64,000 nucleotides of DNA from Lacibacter sp. H407 (GTDB lineage: Bacteria; Bacteroidota; Bacteroidia; Chitinophagales; Chitinophagaceae). Below the pieces are notes generated by a model. The model was given only the letters and a program-made list of their open reading frames with translations, was not told the DNA's origin and searched no databases. Below are positions 42,592 through 50,915 of the stretch, piece by piece. Location: NCBI RefSeq assembly GCF_037892605.1, contig NZ_JBBKTU010000001.1:3224001-3288000 (forward strand), read 5' to 3'. The first letter of the stretch is position 1; each line of letters begins with the position of its first letter. The translations under genes and the position numbers were made by a program.

Positions 42592-44004
42592 TTATTGCAG
42601 CAATCCGGAATCTCCGGCGTAATCCGGATCTCCGTTAACTTTAATTATTAATGGGCAAGACGTTCTGCCAACACCATTTAGTAAAAAACGCCATTTCTCA
42701 TTTCCATTGGCTGCGTCAAATGCATAAAAGTAACGTGTGCCACCACCACCTACATATACAATGTTGTCCGATACCGCAGGGCTCGCAGAGTTTGGTAGAA
42801 TTTCTTTTTGCCAAATGCTTGTGCCTGTTGCAGCATTCATCGCATGAATCTTCATATCATCAGCAGTAATATAGACAATTCCGTTTGCTACTGTTGGACT
42901 TGAACTTACACCTGTATTACTCAATTGTTTCCAAACCAGTTGCCCGGTAGTTGCATTTATTGCATAGAAGCAACCTTTTTCCGAAGTTGAAATATTGTAC
43001 CATGCACCTATGTAAACAATGTTATTTGCAACTGTTGGCGATGATTGCTCAAGTGAAATTTCGTTTGCGTAAAATCTCCATACAAGGCTTCCGTTTGATG
43101 CATTAATAGCATACAGGTAACTGTCACGACTGCCGACATAAATAACGCCATTAACCAATGCAGGCCCCGATTGATTAATCATAGCCCCGGTTTGATACTG
43201 CCATTTCAGTTCTCCTGTTGATGCATTCAATGCATACAATTTTCCGTCGGAGCTTCCAAAGTAAACAGCTCCATTCCAAACAGTGGGACTTGCACTCACA
43301 TTTGCGCCAGTGCGGAAACGCCATTTCTCATTTCCATTGGCTGCATCTAAGGCATATAAATAATCATCGTTTGTGCCAACATAAATTGTACCATCAACAA
43401 AAACTGCATCTGATTCAATGCCCGTTGTGGCAATTGTTTTTTCCCATCTCACCGCTCCCGTTTTAGCATTAAAAGCATATACTTTGTTGTCGATACCGCC
43501 AACGTAAATTGTTTCATTTGAGTAAGTGGCACTTGAATAAGCAAAGGATGCGTTGCTTTCATATTTCCACGCAAGTTTTCCGGTTACAGCTTCCAATGCG
43601 TAAAACGTATTATCATTCCCAAAATAGACAAATCCCGGCGGGGGATTATTTGGTTTAACAACCACCGTATAAATTCTTTTCGTTTGGTCCTGAGCAGTAA
43701 CCGTGTATTGTACCGGTACATTGAAATTTTGCGCTACACCGCTTGCGGGAAGTATGGTTAAACCTGTAATTGTGAAATAGGGCGTTAATGGGTTCCTGTT
43801 GGTGTTGTATGGAACTGTTACAATTACTGAATCCTGAAAGATTTTAATAGCAACTTCACCCGGTTGGAACGATGTGCCATCCGATTTTTTTAAATCAAAT
43901 GAAACAATCTCTTTGAATGAATTTGGCGTGGGCGGTTTTTCGCAACTGAAAAGAAAGCATAATATAATGAGGAGCAGATTGCCTTTATAGTGTTGCGTTT
44001 TCAT
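42592..44004 (-). CDS. PQQ-like beta-propeller lipoprotein
   Basis: A 470-residue lipoprotein (MKTQHYKGNLLLIILCFLFSC). Residues about 25-120 form a DUF5018-like beta domain (VPYNTNRNPLTPYFTITGLTILPASG); the rest is a propeller of about eight PQQ-type repeats with A-x-x-G-x-x-x-W (LYALDAANGNEKWRF, LYAINASNGSLVWRF, HAMNAATGTSIWQKE). No dehydrogenase active site is seen, so it is probably a binding or scaffold protein as in BamB-like propellers. Repeats are so alike that CGCCATTTCTCATTTCCATT occurs twice in the DNA. ATG 44004 starts the signal peptide. Confidence 0.87.
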   Translation of the reverse strand: MKTQHYKGNLLLIILCFLFSCEKPPTPNSFKEIVSFDLKKSDGTSFQPGEVAIKIFQDSVIVTVPYNTNRNPLTPYFTITGLTILPASGVAQNFNVPVQYTVTAQDQTKRIYTVVVKPNNPPPGFVYFGNDNTFYALEAVTGKLAWKYESNASFAYSSATYSNETIYVGGIDNKVYAFNAKTGAVRWEKTIATTGIESDAVFVDGTIYVGTNDDYLYALDAANGNEKWRFRTGANVSASPTVWNGAVYFGSSDGKLYALNASTGELKWQYQTGAMINQSGPALVNGVIYVGSRDSYLYAINASNGSLVWRFYANEISLEQSSPTVANNIVYIGAWYNISTSEKGCFYAINATTGQLVWKQLSNTGVSSSPTVANGIVYITADDMKIHAMNAATGTSIWQKEILPNSASPAVSDNIVYVGGGGTRYFYAFDAANGNEKWRFLLNGVGRTSCPLIIKVNGDPDYAGDSGLLQ

Positions 44005-44194
44005 GTTGGAAAGATAAGATTTTCTGCGAAATGCCACATAACAGGAATGCTTTTGCAGCCTTAGCAGGTTGCTCGGCAATAAGCCCCCAATAATGTTTGT
44101 GGTTTTGTTTATTCGCTAAGTTTAAAATGAAATACCGTTTGCAGGTGCTGGTAGTAATGTTTATCGTTTGATCCAACAGGTTTTGAGCCGGTTA

Positions 44195-44650
44195 TTATTG
44201 CATTGTTACATTGTTCACTTCTATCCAATAGCCATCCGGGTCTTGAAAAAATATTTGTTTAATACCATCAGCACGTATGTTCACTGTGTTTGATTTACCC
44301 GGCCAATCGCTATACGGAATTTTTAAACGCTTGAGATTTTCAAGAAACGCATCAAAGTTGCCACTCGTTAAACCTGCATGAATGGCTTTGTTGGTAATAA
44401 CCGGTTCTTTAATTACCGAAATAAGATGCAGTTCTCTATCATCACTTAAGGCAAACCAGCGGATACCTTCAATAGCCGAGCGGTTGGTGATTTCCTTTAG
44501 TCGTAAAACTTCTTTATAAAAAGTAGCTGAACGGTTTACATCTTTCACCGATAAGGCCAGGTGGTTAAATGCAAATTTGAAAGAACTTGTATCCTGTGCG
44601 TGTAACTGTAGGTAGCAAAGAAGGATCAATACAGTAATTATTTGTTTCAT
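44195..44650 (-). CDS. Secreted VOC/glyoxalase-fold protein
   Basis: A 151-residue protein with signal peptide MKQIITVLILLCYLQLHAQ. The mature part is one vicinal-oxygen-chelate domain: FNHLALSVKDVNRSATFYKEVL, the middle LHLISVIKEP, and IKQIFFQDPDGYWIEVNN, in which His, His and Glu are the expected metal ligands. Dioxygenase, glyoxalase and resistance proteins share this fold; the substrate is unknown. Export of a VOC protein is less common. Confidence 0.85.
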   Translation of the reverse strand: MKQIITVLILLCYLQLHAQDTSSFKFAFNHLALSVKDVNRSATFYKEVLRLKEITNRSAIEGIRWFALSDDRELHLISVIKEPVITNKAIHAGLTSGNFDAFLENLKRLKIPYSDWPGKSNTVNIRADGIKQIFFQDPDGYWIEVNNVTMQ

Positions 44651-44780
44651 TTTGATGTCTTTATGCTTTACAAACCTTGTGGATTTTTATTGCTGAGTAT
44701 CACACGAATTTTTACAGAGTGATTAGTTGAAGGTATCGTTTTTCAGGAAAAGGCAATCGATTTCGCTTCGACGATATTTA

Positions 44781-45137
44781 TCACCCGTTCCTCATTTTAT
44801 AAATCACCAGAAAAGCCAGCACAATCAACACCAAAATCAAAAAAGTTGTAATGATGATCAATGATTGATTTGGCACGGGCTTGTGTTTCCGTTTGCGGCG
44901 TTGCTGCTGGAGTTGCAGCGAAAGTTTTTTGTTGAGATCGGCAACAGCATGGTTCATTTTTGATTCATCGGCCATGCGCAAACCTTCTTCGGCATCGCTC
45001 ATCATTTCCGATGCGGCCAGTCGTTGTTCTACTGCATTGCGTTCTTCGGGCGTAAGTGTTCCCTGCAGGTATTGGAGTAATTCCTGTTCGGTGAGGTCGT
45101 CCCGCTCGTTTAATATGTCGAGTAACTTATCGCTCAT
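44781..45137 (-). CDS. Anti-sigma-like membrane protein
   Basis: A 118-residue protein. The first 50 residues (LTEQELLQYLQGTLTPEERNAVEQRLAAS) resemble the N-terminal anti-sigma segment of putative zinc-finger-like anti-sigma factors, though no HxxxCxxC is present. A basic stretch (QQRRKRKHK) precedes one membrane helix (IIITTFLILVLIVLAFLVIY). It overlaps the ECF sigma gene by 11 bases, the usual layout for a cognate sigma/anti-sigma pair, and would hold the sigma factor at the membrane until a signal arrives. Confidence 0.8.
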   Translation of the reverse strand: MSDKLLDILNERDDLTEQELLQYLQGTLTPEERNAVEQRLAASEMMSDAEEGLRMADESKMNHAVADLNKKLSLQLQQQRRKRKHKPVPNQSLIIITTFLILVLIVLAFLVIYKMRNG

Positions 45138-45696
45138 GTTTTTGTTGTTTGAGCAAAACCATTTTCAAGTTACGTTTTCCGTTTTGAATATAGCTTTTTA
45201 CCTGCATCAGTGTAAAACCGGTGCCGGTTGCAATATCGGTATAGCTTTTTTTCTCTAAGTAAAACTGTTCAATGCAGATGCGTTGTTCAGGTATCAGTTC
45301 GCTAACGGCCTGGCGTAGCTGTTCCAGCAGTTCATCTTTCTGCCAATGCTCTGTATGGTTAATGTCTTCGGCGGGAGTGGTGATCATTTGCTCCTTTAAT
45401 TCCTTGGGCAGTTTGCCTTTATCCCGCAGTTGCATGAGGCAGTGGTTTTTGGCCACCATGTAGATCCAGCTTTTAAAATAATCTACCTTGTATTTACCAA
45501 GCTCTTTAATACTTTTTTCAAACACTTGCTGTACCGCATCTTTGGCTTCTTCTTCATTCTTTAAATATTTCATACACACACCAAACAGCAGCAGGGTATA
45601 ACGTTGCAGGAGCAGGCCCAGCCATTTATTATCGCCATCATGGTAAAAGCGTTGGAGTAATTCCTGGTCGGGTATGGTGGAGTAGGATGCGTTCAC
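45127..45696 (-). CDS. ECF-type sigma-70 family sigma factor
   Basis: A 189-residue sigma factor. Region 2 is RYTLLLFGVCMKYLKNEEEAKDAVQQVFEKS and KVDYFKSWIYMVAKNHCLMQLR; region 4 is EQRICIEQFYLEKKSYTDIATGTGFTLMQVKSYIQNGKRNLK with the helix-turn-helix. The start at 45696 is supported by the complete region 2. It would direct transcription under control of the overlapping anti-sigma gene. Target genes are not evident in the window. Confidence 0.93.
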   Translation of the reverse strand: MNASYSTIPDQELLQRFYHDGDNKWLGLLLQRYTLLLFGVCMKYLKNEEEAKDAVQQVFEKSIKELGKYKVDYFKSWIYMVAKNHCLMQLRDKGKLPKELKEQMITTPAEDINHTEHWQKDELLEQLRQAVSELIPEQRICIEQFYLEKKSYTDIATGTGFTLMQVKSYIQNGKRNLKMVLLKQQKHER

Positions 45697-45784
45697 AAAC
45701 AGGATTGTACGGTCAAGTTAGTTATTTTACTCAAGAGATGCACAGGCTCATAAAATTCCATATATTCATTCAAATGTTTTTCAA

Positions 45785-46549
45785 ATGAATAACGCCCTTT
45801 GTGTTGTTCCGGTTGCCCCACTCCGTAAGGAGCCCCGGCATGAAGCGGAAATTACATCCCAATTATTATTTGGCGAAGCCGTAGAACTGCTGGCATCCCA
45901 TGGCGAATGGGTTGAACTGGTTTGCCTCTACGACGGTTATACGGGTTATTGTATGCGGAACCAACTCACCGAAGTAAGCGAAGCGATTGCGTTGCAGGAT
46001 CAGGTTGCATTGGTGAGTACATGGAGTGGGGTAATGATGGTGAATGATCTTCCCATGCATGTGCCTTTTGGCAGTGCAGTTCCGGGTTTACAAAACGGCG
46101 AAGCCATGTGGGGCGACACGAAAATAAAAAGCAGCAGTAAGTTGGTAATGGAAGGAGCGCATGTGTTTGATGAAGAGAGTATTCGTCAGTTGGCTTTTAC
46201 GTATTTGAATTCAGCTTATCTCTGGGGCGGACGTTCGGTGTTTGGAATTGATTGCAGCGGATTTGTACAGGGGCTGATGCGCTTTGTTGGAAAGAAAATG
46301 CCACGTGATGCTGCACATCAGTCGATGATGGGAGAAGATCTTGGATTTTTACAGGAAGCCCGTTGCGGCGATCTTGTTTTTTTTGATAATGAAGAAGGGA
46401 AAATCATTCATGTTGGCCTGTTGCTGAACGATCATGAAATTGTACATGCAGCAGGTAAAGTGCGTGTTGATAATATCGATGGTGCAGGAATTCTTCATAG
46501 CCAAACGGGTGAGCGAACGCATCGGCTCCGGGTGATAAAGAGAGTGTAA
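45785..46549 (+). CDS. Cytoplasmic-type C40 (NlpC/P60) peptidase with SH3 domains
   Basis: A 254-residue protein. Two SH3b-like modules occupy residues about 1-125 (VVPVAPLRKEPRHEAEITSQLLFGEAVELL). The NlpC/P60 domain (130-254) has the catalytic Cys in FGIDCSGFVQGLM, the His in IIHVGLLL and a third polar residue in HAAGKVRV. The family member dipeptidyl-peptidase VI cleaves murein stem peptides. There is no signal peptide, so it may recycle peptides in the cytosol. Divergent from the sigma factor gene. Confidence 0.92.
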   Translation: MNNALCVVPVAPLRKEPRHEAEITSQLLFGEAVELLASHGEWVELVCLYDGYTGYCMRNQLTEVSEAIALQDQVALVSTWSGVMMVNDLPMHVPFGSAVPGLQNGEAMWGDTKIKSSSKLVMEGAHVFDEESIRQLAFTYLNSAYLWGGRSVFGIDCSGFVQGLMRFVGKKMPRDAAHQSMMGEDLGFLQEARCGDLVFFDNEEGKIIHVGLLLNDHEIVHAAGKVRVDNIDGAGILHSQTGERTHRLRVIKRV

Positions 46550-46646
46550 GAATGCTACGAGCTAATAGCTTCGAGCTGTGAGCGAATAGAAGAAACTCTT
46601 GTGCAATAATCATCATTTGCATCATTCACTATCACATCATCAACGG

Positions 46647-47057
46647 TCAACTCTTGAACCAACCGACTACAACTTTCTCCCAGCCAATCATTTTAAACGC
46701 CGTATAAAATAAAAGAATCGCAAAAAATTTCTTCACTGTTTCCTGTGGTAAACTCAAACTCCACTTACTGCCGAAGTAACTTCCCACTACAAATCCAATT
46801 GCCAGTAATCCCACTACTTTAAAATCAACATGGCCTGCTTTGTAATAATTCATCATACCAAACAAAGCAACGGGTAATACCAATAAGCCCAATGAAGTGC
46901 CTTGAGCTGAGTGTTGACTAAAGCCCAGAAAGTAAACCAATGCCGGCACTACAATTAAGCCACCACCTACACCCACCATGCCACCAAGAATACCTGCGGC
47001 GAGCCCAATAATGAGCACTGCAATAATGATTGTTGTATCCATTTTTTTTGTTTGCAT
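46647..47057 (-). CDS. Half-size TauE/SafE-type membrane protein
   Basis: A 136-residue membrane protein with four helices and the TauE/SafE signature GLAAGILGGMVGVGGGLIVVPALVYFLG, followed by HSAQGTSLGLLVLPVALFGMMNYY and SYFGSKWSLSLP. Classical TauE/SafE proteins have two such halves (about 250 residues); this one has a single half and would need to dimerise. Substrate is unknown (sulfite or other anions in the family). Only 6 bases behind ppa, so probably co-transcribed. Start at 47057 or 47042. Confidence 0.85.
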   Translation of the reverse strand: MQTKKMDTTIIIAVLIIGLAAGILGGMVGVGGGLIVVPALVYFLGFSQHSAQGTSLGLLVLPVALFGMMNYYKAGHVDFKVVGLLAIGFVVGSYFGSKWSLSLPQETVKKFFAILLFYTAFKMIGWEKVVVGWFKS

Positions 47058-47063
47058 GGTGAA

Positions 47064-47612
47064 TTAAAGTTTCTCTCGGTATTTCTCTTTGTAAAACTCG
47101 ATGGCTTCATTAATAATTTTGTAAGCCTCTTCTTTTGGTTGAAACTTATCAATTTCAACTACTTTGTTCTCCAGTACTTTGTATTGCTCAAAATATTGTT
47201 TCAGTTCATTGAAAAAATGTTCGGGCATTTCGCTTACATCCTTGATGTGTTTCACCATCGGATCGTTACTTGCTACGGCAATAATTTTATCATCATGTTC
47301 GCCTTGGTCAATCATTTGCATATTACCAATAACTGTTGCTTCTACCAAACAAAGTGGCTGAATAGCTTGCGAACACAACACTAAAATGTCCAACGGATCA
47401 CTATCCTGACCAAGTGTTTGTGGAATAAAACCGTAGTTGACCGGATACATGAACGATGAATAAATCACCCGGTCGAGGCGAAGCAAACCGGTGTCTTTAT
47501 CAATTTCATATTTACTGCGACTTCCTTGCGAAATTTCAATGAGTGCATTTACACGCTCAGGAGCTTTTGGACCATAATGAGCGCCATGCCAGGGATGAAG
47601 AACTGTGATCAT
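47064..47612 (-). CDS. ppa: Inorganic pyrophosphatase
   Basis: A 182-residue soluble family I pyrophosphatase that hydrolyses PPi from biosynthesis. Metal-site residues are visible in LGQDSDPLDILVLC (the DxDPLD pattern), and IYSSFMYPVNYGFIPQTL and DDKIIAVASNDP are typical. ATG 47612 (MITVLHPWHG) is chosen; the frame runs on upstream without protein character. Precedes the half-size TauE gene by 6 bases. Confidence 0.95.
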   Translation of the reverse strand: MITVLHPWHGAHYGPKAPERVNALIEISQGSRSKYEIDKDTGLLRLDRVIYSSFMYPVNYGFIPQTLGQDSDPLDILVLCSQAIQPLCLVEATVIGNMQMIDQGEHDDKIIAVASNDPMVKHIKDVSEMPEHFFNELKQYFEQYKVLENKVVEIDKFQPKEEAYKIINEAIEFYKEKYREKL

Positions 47613-47683
47613 ATACTGAGTAATGAAGTGATGAGCAATTTTTTCTAATGCCGAAGTTAGGGAGTTTTTAAATGGATGGTAAA

Positions 47684-47719
47684 AAGAAAAGCAGTGCAAA
47701 GAAACTCTGCACTGCTTTT
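47684..47719 (-). terminator. Intrinsic terminator of the 47819 gene
   Basis: AAAAGCAGTGCA (47687-47698) pairs with TGCACTGCTTTT (47708-47719) over a 9-base loop; on the minus strand the tail is CTTTTT. It lies between the 47819 gene and ppa. Confidence 0.75.
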
Positions 47720-47818
47720 TCAAAACGGACAATTAATAAGGATGTTTTTTTCGATAGGAGAGAAGCAGACTTCCATGTTTTCCTGCAAATTCTTATCAAA
47801 TCATTGAACTGAATCTTA

Positions 47819-48880
47819 TCAATTTATTGGCATCAGAAACCGGTCTGATTTTAAGGTCAATTTATTGTTTGATGCCGTGAATAGTTTGTTTAAATTGTAA
47901 TAAGGAATGATTTTGGTTCCATGTGTGCTATGTAGTGTTCCGTCTGGTTGTTTAAATTCCAGTATAACATCAATTCGCTCCACCTTCCATGCATCCATAA
48001 AGAAATTCGGAGAATAATAAACATCAATTATAAGACCTGAGCGGGTTATTCTGTTAAGTGAAACCTCATCTGGCATATAATCTGCTTCCTTTCCGTTGCC
48101 ACAAGGATAGTAGATCATACCCGCAGGCACTGTTACATTGCTATTTGCTTTGAACTCGTATTTCAGGTCAGATTGTTGACCATTTGTGCTGCCAATTAAA
48201 GAAGGGTTGCTGCTCTCGTACAAAGAAGCTGCTCCTGGTATTGAGCAATTTATTGAAACCATTGATGGTGCTTCTTTACTGTCATTGCCTGTATAAAAAA
48301 TCAGCTTCGTGGAAATAAGATAATATTCTTCATAATCAGTTCTATCGCATCTGAAGTTTTTCACCGGTGGATTTTTTGTGGCCGATGGCGGAGGCGTGGT
48401 AGAAGTTGTGTTATTCGTAGTTGGTGGTTGCACATTTGTTTGAGTAATGCGAGTAGTATTTTGAATGGTTGAAGTTTTTAAAGAGGTGGTGCTTTGTTTT
48501 GAAACAACCCATATTCCTTGGCCTTTTACGTTTGCCCCGGCACCTAACGTACATGTAAGTTTATTGCTTGGGGCATCAAAAGAACCGGAAAAGGAATATG
48601 TTTCATTATTGCTGAACTGTTTAAAGGTTCCTTCTATAGTATTGTTGTTAATTACATATTTCCCCTTGGCAGCAGATCCCATAATAAATTCTCCAGTGGC
48701 AGTTAGTTCAAAGTTTACTGCTTGAGTTCGTTGGCCCAGATCGTTTGTTTGCACGCCCGTCCAAATTCCTGCGAAAGATATTGAAGTATTGGTGGGGAGA
48801 GTCTTGATAGTGGTAATTTGGGCATGTGCCGAACTGAACAGAAGGGCAGAAAGTACAAGTATCTTTTTCATGTGCTTCAT
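47819..48880 (-). CDS. Hypothetical secreted protein
   Basis: A 353-residue protein with signal peptide MKKILVLSALLFSSAHAQ (ATG 48880 or 48871). An N-terminal unit of about 110 residues reads like a lipocalin/avidin-type strand set (FAGIWTGVQTNDLGQRTQAVNFELTATGEF). A Thr/Pro linker (about 125-165, with TTTPPPS) separates it from a C-terminal domain with Cys, Tyr and Asp-rich segments (FRCDRTDYEEYYLISTK). No function recognised. Divergent from the tail-sheath-like gene with a 190-base spacer. Confidence 0.72.
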   Translation of the reverse strand: MKHMKKILVLSALLFSSAHAQITTIKTLPTNTSISFAGIWTGVQTNDLGQRTQAVNFELTATGEFIMGSAAKGKYVINNNTIEGTFKQFSNNETYSFSGSFDAPSNKLTCTLGAGANVKGQGIWVVSKQSTTSLKTSTIQNTTRITQTNVQPPTTNNTTSTTPPPSATKNPPVKNFRCDRTDYEEYYLISTKLIFYTGNDSKEAPSMVSINCSIPGAASLYESSNPSLIGSTNGQQSDLKYEFKANSNVTVPAGMIYYPCGNGKEADYMPDEVSLNRITRSGLIIDVYYSPNFFMDAWKVERIDVILEFKQPDGTLHSTHGTKIIPYYNLNKLFTASNNKLTLKSDRFLMPIN

Positions 48881-49071
48881 TTTAGTAAACAAATATATTT
48901 ATAAACACAAGGGTGAGGTATCCCTGAAAACGATGATATTCCGAAGGAAAAATCCTGTAAAAAGGGGAGGCGCATTTATAAAACAGATGATTTTTTTGTA
49001 GAGTGACAGTTAGCGTATATGCTAAATTTAAAACAACAGAAATTGTTCTTTAATTATACATTAGCGTAACC

Positions 49072-49545
49072 ATGAAATGGATATTTTGGATAATGTTGTT
49101 TAGCGTTCCTGTTGCAAGTTTGGCACAGGACACTGTTCAACCTATTAAACTGTTAGAATCACAAAAAACACGTCTTTTATCATCAGCTTCTATTGCGAAA
49201 TTACCTGTAACAACTTCGCAAAGGATCTATGGGCGTATTCATCACTTTCTTGATTCAATGGTTGCTACCGCCGATAAAAGCGCTCTATTTATAAAAAAAA
49301 TCAAAACAGGCGTTTCTGAAATTCTGAATGAATTTTGGAAGGCCGGTTTTTTATTGGGCGATAAAACAAGCAACTCTTTTTATGTGATCTGTGGTGCGCA
49401 AACTATGACTGCAAAAGATATCGCAGAGGGAAGGTTAGTGATTATTGTTGGATATGCTTTAACTAAAATTGGCGAGTTTGAAATCAAACGCTTTGAACGA
49501 ATGTTGATCAATAAAACTCCATTGCAATACGCTTCCAATTTTTGA
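49072..49545 (+). CDS. Secreted protein resembling a contractile tail sheath C-terminal domain
   Basis: A 157-residue protein with signal peptide MKWIFWIMLFSVPVASLAQ. From residue about 45 on it follows the C-terminal domain of phage tail sheath proteins (PF17482 type): RIYGRIHHFLDSM, then VSEILNEFWKAGFLLGD, SFYVICGAQTMTAKDIAEGRLVIIVGYA and FEIKRFERM. The family pattern is W-x-x-G-x-L-x-G, F-x-V-x-C, T-M-T-x-x-D-I-x-x-G-R-L and P-A-E-F; here F-W-K-A-G-F-L-L-G, F-Y-V-I-C, T-M-T-A-K-D-I-A-E-G-R-L and G-E-F are visible. The large sheath N-terminal domain is absent and no tail or injection gene is nearby. A domesticated surface or periplasmic protein is the inference. Confidence 0.78.
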   Translation: MKWIFWIMLFSVPVASLAQDTVQPIKLLESQKTRLLSSASIAKLPVTTSQRIYGRIHHFLDSMVATADKSALFIKKIKTGVSEILNEFWKAGFLLGDKTSNSFYVICGAQTMTAKDIAEGRLVIIVGYALTKIGEFEIKRFERMLINKTPLQYASNF

Positions 49546-49548
49546 GGG

Positions 49549-50814
49549 TTATTCAAAATCTTTATAGATCAAATGCCGTTTCCGTATTGCTTTAAATTTC
49601 TGTAAGCCCGGCTCCCAACTTTTGCGAATTTCTTCTTCTGTTTTTCCTTCTTTGATTTGTTGCATCAACGTACTGTTGCCGGCCAGTTTATTAAAGAAAA
49701 AATCAACGGGTTTGCCACTGGCTGGCGCAAGAAAGAATTCATCTTTTTTCGGAAAAAGTTGATAAGCTTCCAGTAGCCATTTCACCTGTACTTTACTTCC
49801 TGCGGTATAAAATACTTTGTCCTTTGGTCCGCTCAAATCCCAGCCATAACATAGCTGATCTTTCAGCTTCGGATCTTTTGCGCCATCTCTGCTGCGTGGT
49901 GTAAACGATTTTAATGTTTTCGGTAATAAGGGATGTCCGAATATCTGAAATGGAATATTCGTGCCACGCCCTTCACTCAACACAGTGCCTTCAAAAAAAC
50001 AAGTGGAAGGGTAGAGGTAAATGGATTGAATGTCGGGTAAGTTGGGTGAAGGTTTGATGGGCAGTTCGTATTTTGTATTATGTGTGTAATTGTTGCAGGG
50101 AATTACGCTTAATTCAAACTTGCCATGCTTGCCTGCAATTTCATACAATCTCGGATCGATCCATTCTTCATCAAAGATCATTTGTGCATATTCGCCAATC
50201 GTCATACCATACACGATCGGGATGGGCTGCATACCTACAAATGATTTGTATGCAGGTTCAAGCACAGGGCCATCAACATAATGTCCATTGGGGTTTGGAC
50301 GATCCAGCACGATCATATACTTGCCATATTCCATTGCCGCTTCCATGTAATATTCCAGCGATGAAATGAATGTATAAAACCGCACACCTACATCCTGTAT
50401 ATCAAACAGCATCACATCCACATCTTTGAGATCTTCTTTGGATGGTTTGCGTTTGCTGCCGTATAACGATATTACTTGAATGCCTGTTTTTGGATCTTTG
50501 TAATTGCCGATTTTTTCACCGGCATCTGCCGTACCACGAAAACCATGTTCCGGTCCAAAGATCACTTTGATGTTTACGCCCAGTTTTCGCAACGTATCCA
50601 CCAGGTGTGTTTTGCCAACAATTGAAGTTTGATTTGCAAAGATGGCAACGCCTTTACCTTTCAACAAATGCAGGTATTGCCCCATATTTTCGGCACCGGT
50701 CTGGAATTCCCTGTTTTTGATGGAACCACGGTTGTAGCCGGATCGTTTGTTTTTTTGTTGCGCCTGGGCCATCAACACCGCCGAAAAAGCCAATAATAAT
50801 AGGAGTTGCTTCAT
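49549..50814 (-). CDS. namZ: Exo-beta-N-acetylmuramidase NamZ-like (DUF1343)
   Basis: A 421-residue secreted enzyme (signal peptide MKQLLLLLAFSAVLMAQAQ). DUF1343 landmarks are KGKGVAIFANQTSIVGKTHLVDTL, FGPEHGFRGTADAGE, MLFDIQDVGVRFYTFISSLEYYMEAA, DRPNPNGHYVDGP and FEGTVLSEGRGTNIPFQIFGHP. NamZ from Tannerella and Bacillus removes N-acetylmuramic acid from the non-reducing end of murein chains. ATG 50814 starts the signal peptide. It ends 3 bases after the convergent tail-sheath-like gene. Confidence 0.92.
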   Translation of the reverse strand: MKQLLLLLAFSAVLMAQAQQKNKRSGYNRGSIKNREFQTGAENMGQYLHLLKGKGVAIFANQTSIVGKTHLVDTLRKLGVNIKVIFGPEHGFRGTADAGEKIGNYKDPKTGIQVISLYGSKRKPSKEDLKDVDVMLFDIQDVGVRFYTFISSLEYYMEAAMEYGKYMIVLDRPNPNGHYVDGPVLEPAYKSFVGMQPIPIVYGMTIGEYAQMIFDEEWIDPRLYEIAGKHGKFELSVIPCNNYTHNTKYELPIKPSPNLPDIQSIYLYPSTCFFEGTVLSEGRGTNIPFQIFGHPLLPKTLKSFTPRSRDGAKDPKLKDQLCYGWDLSGPKDKVFYTAGSKVQVKWLLEAYQLFPKKDEFFLAPASGKPVDFFFNKLAGNSTLMQQIKEGKTEEEIRKSWEPGLQKFKAIRKRHLIYKDFE

Positions 50815-50915
50815 TACAAGTGGTTTGTAGCTCAAAGTTGCACAAATAGTGCGGTAAAAAAAATTTATTGGCAGGGCTGGCATTTGCCAGTAATTTTGGC
50901 GGAAATTTTAAAATT

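Noticed and set aside
49072-49545. Prophage or contractile injection system remnant
   Set aside because: No tube, baseplate, spike, integrase or attachment repeats flank the gene; both neighbours are exported chromosomal proteins.
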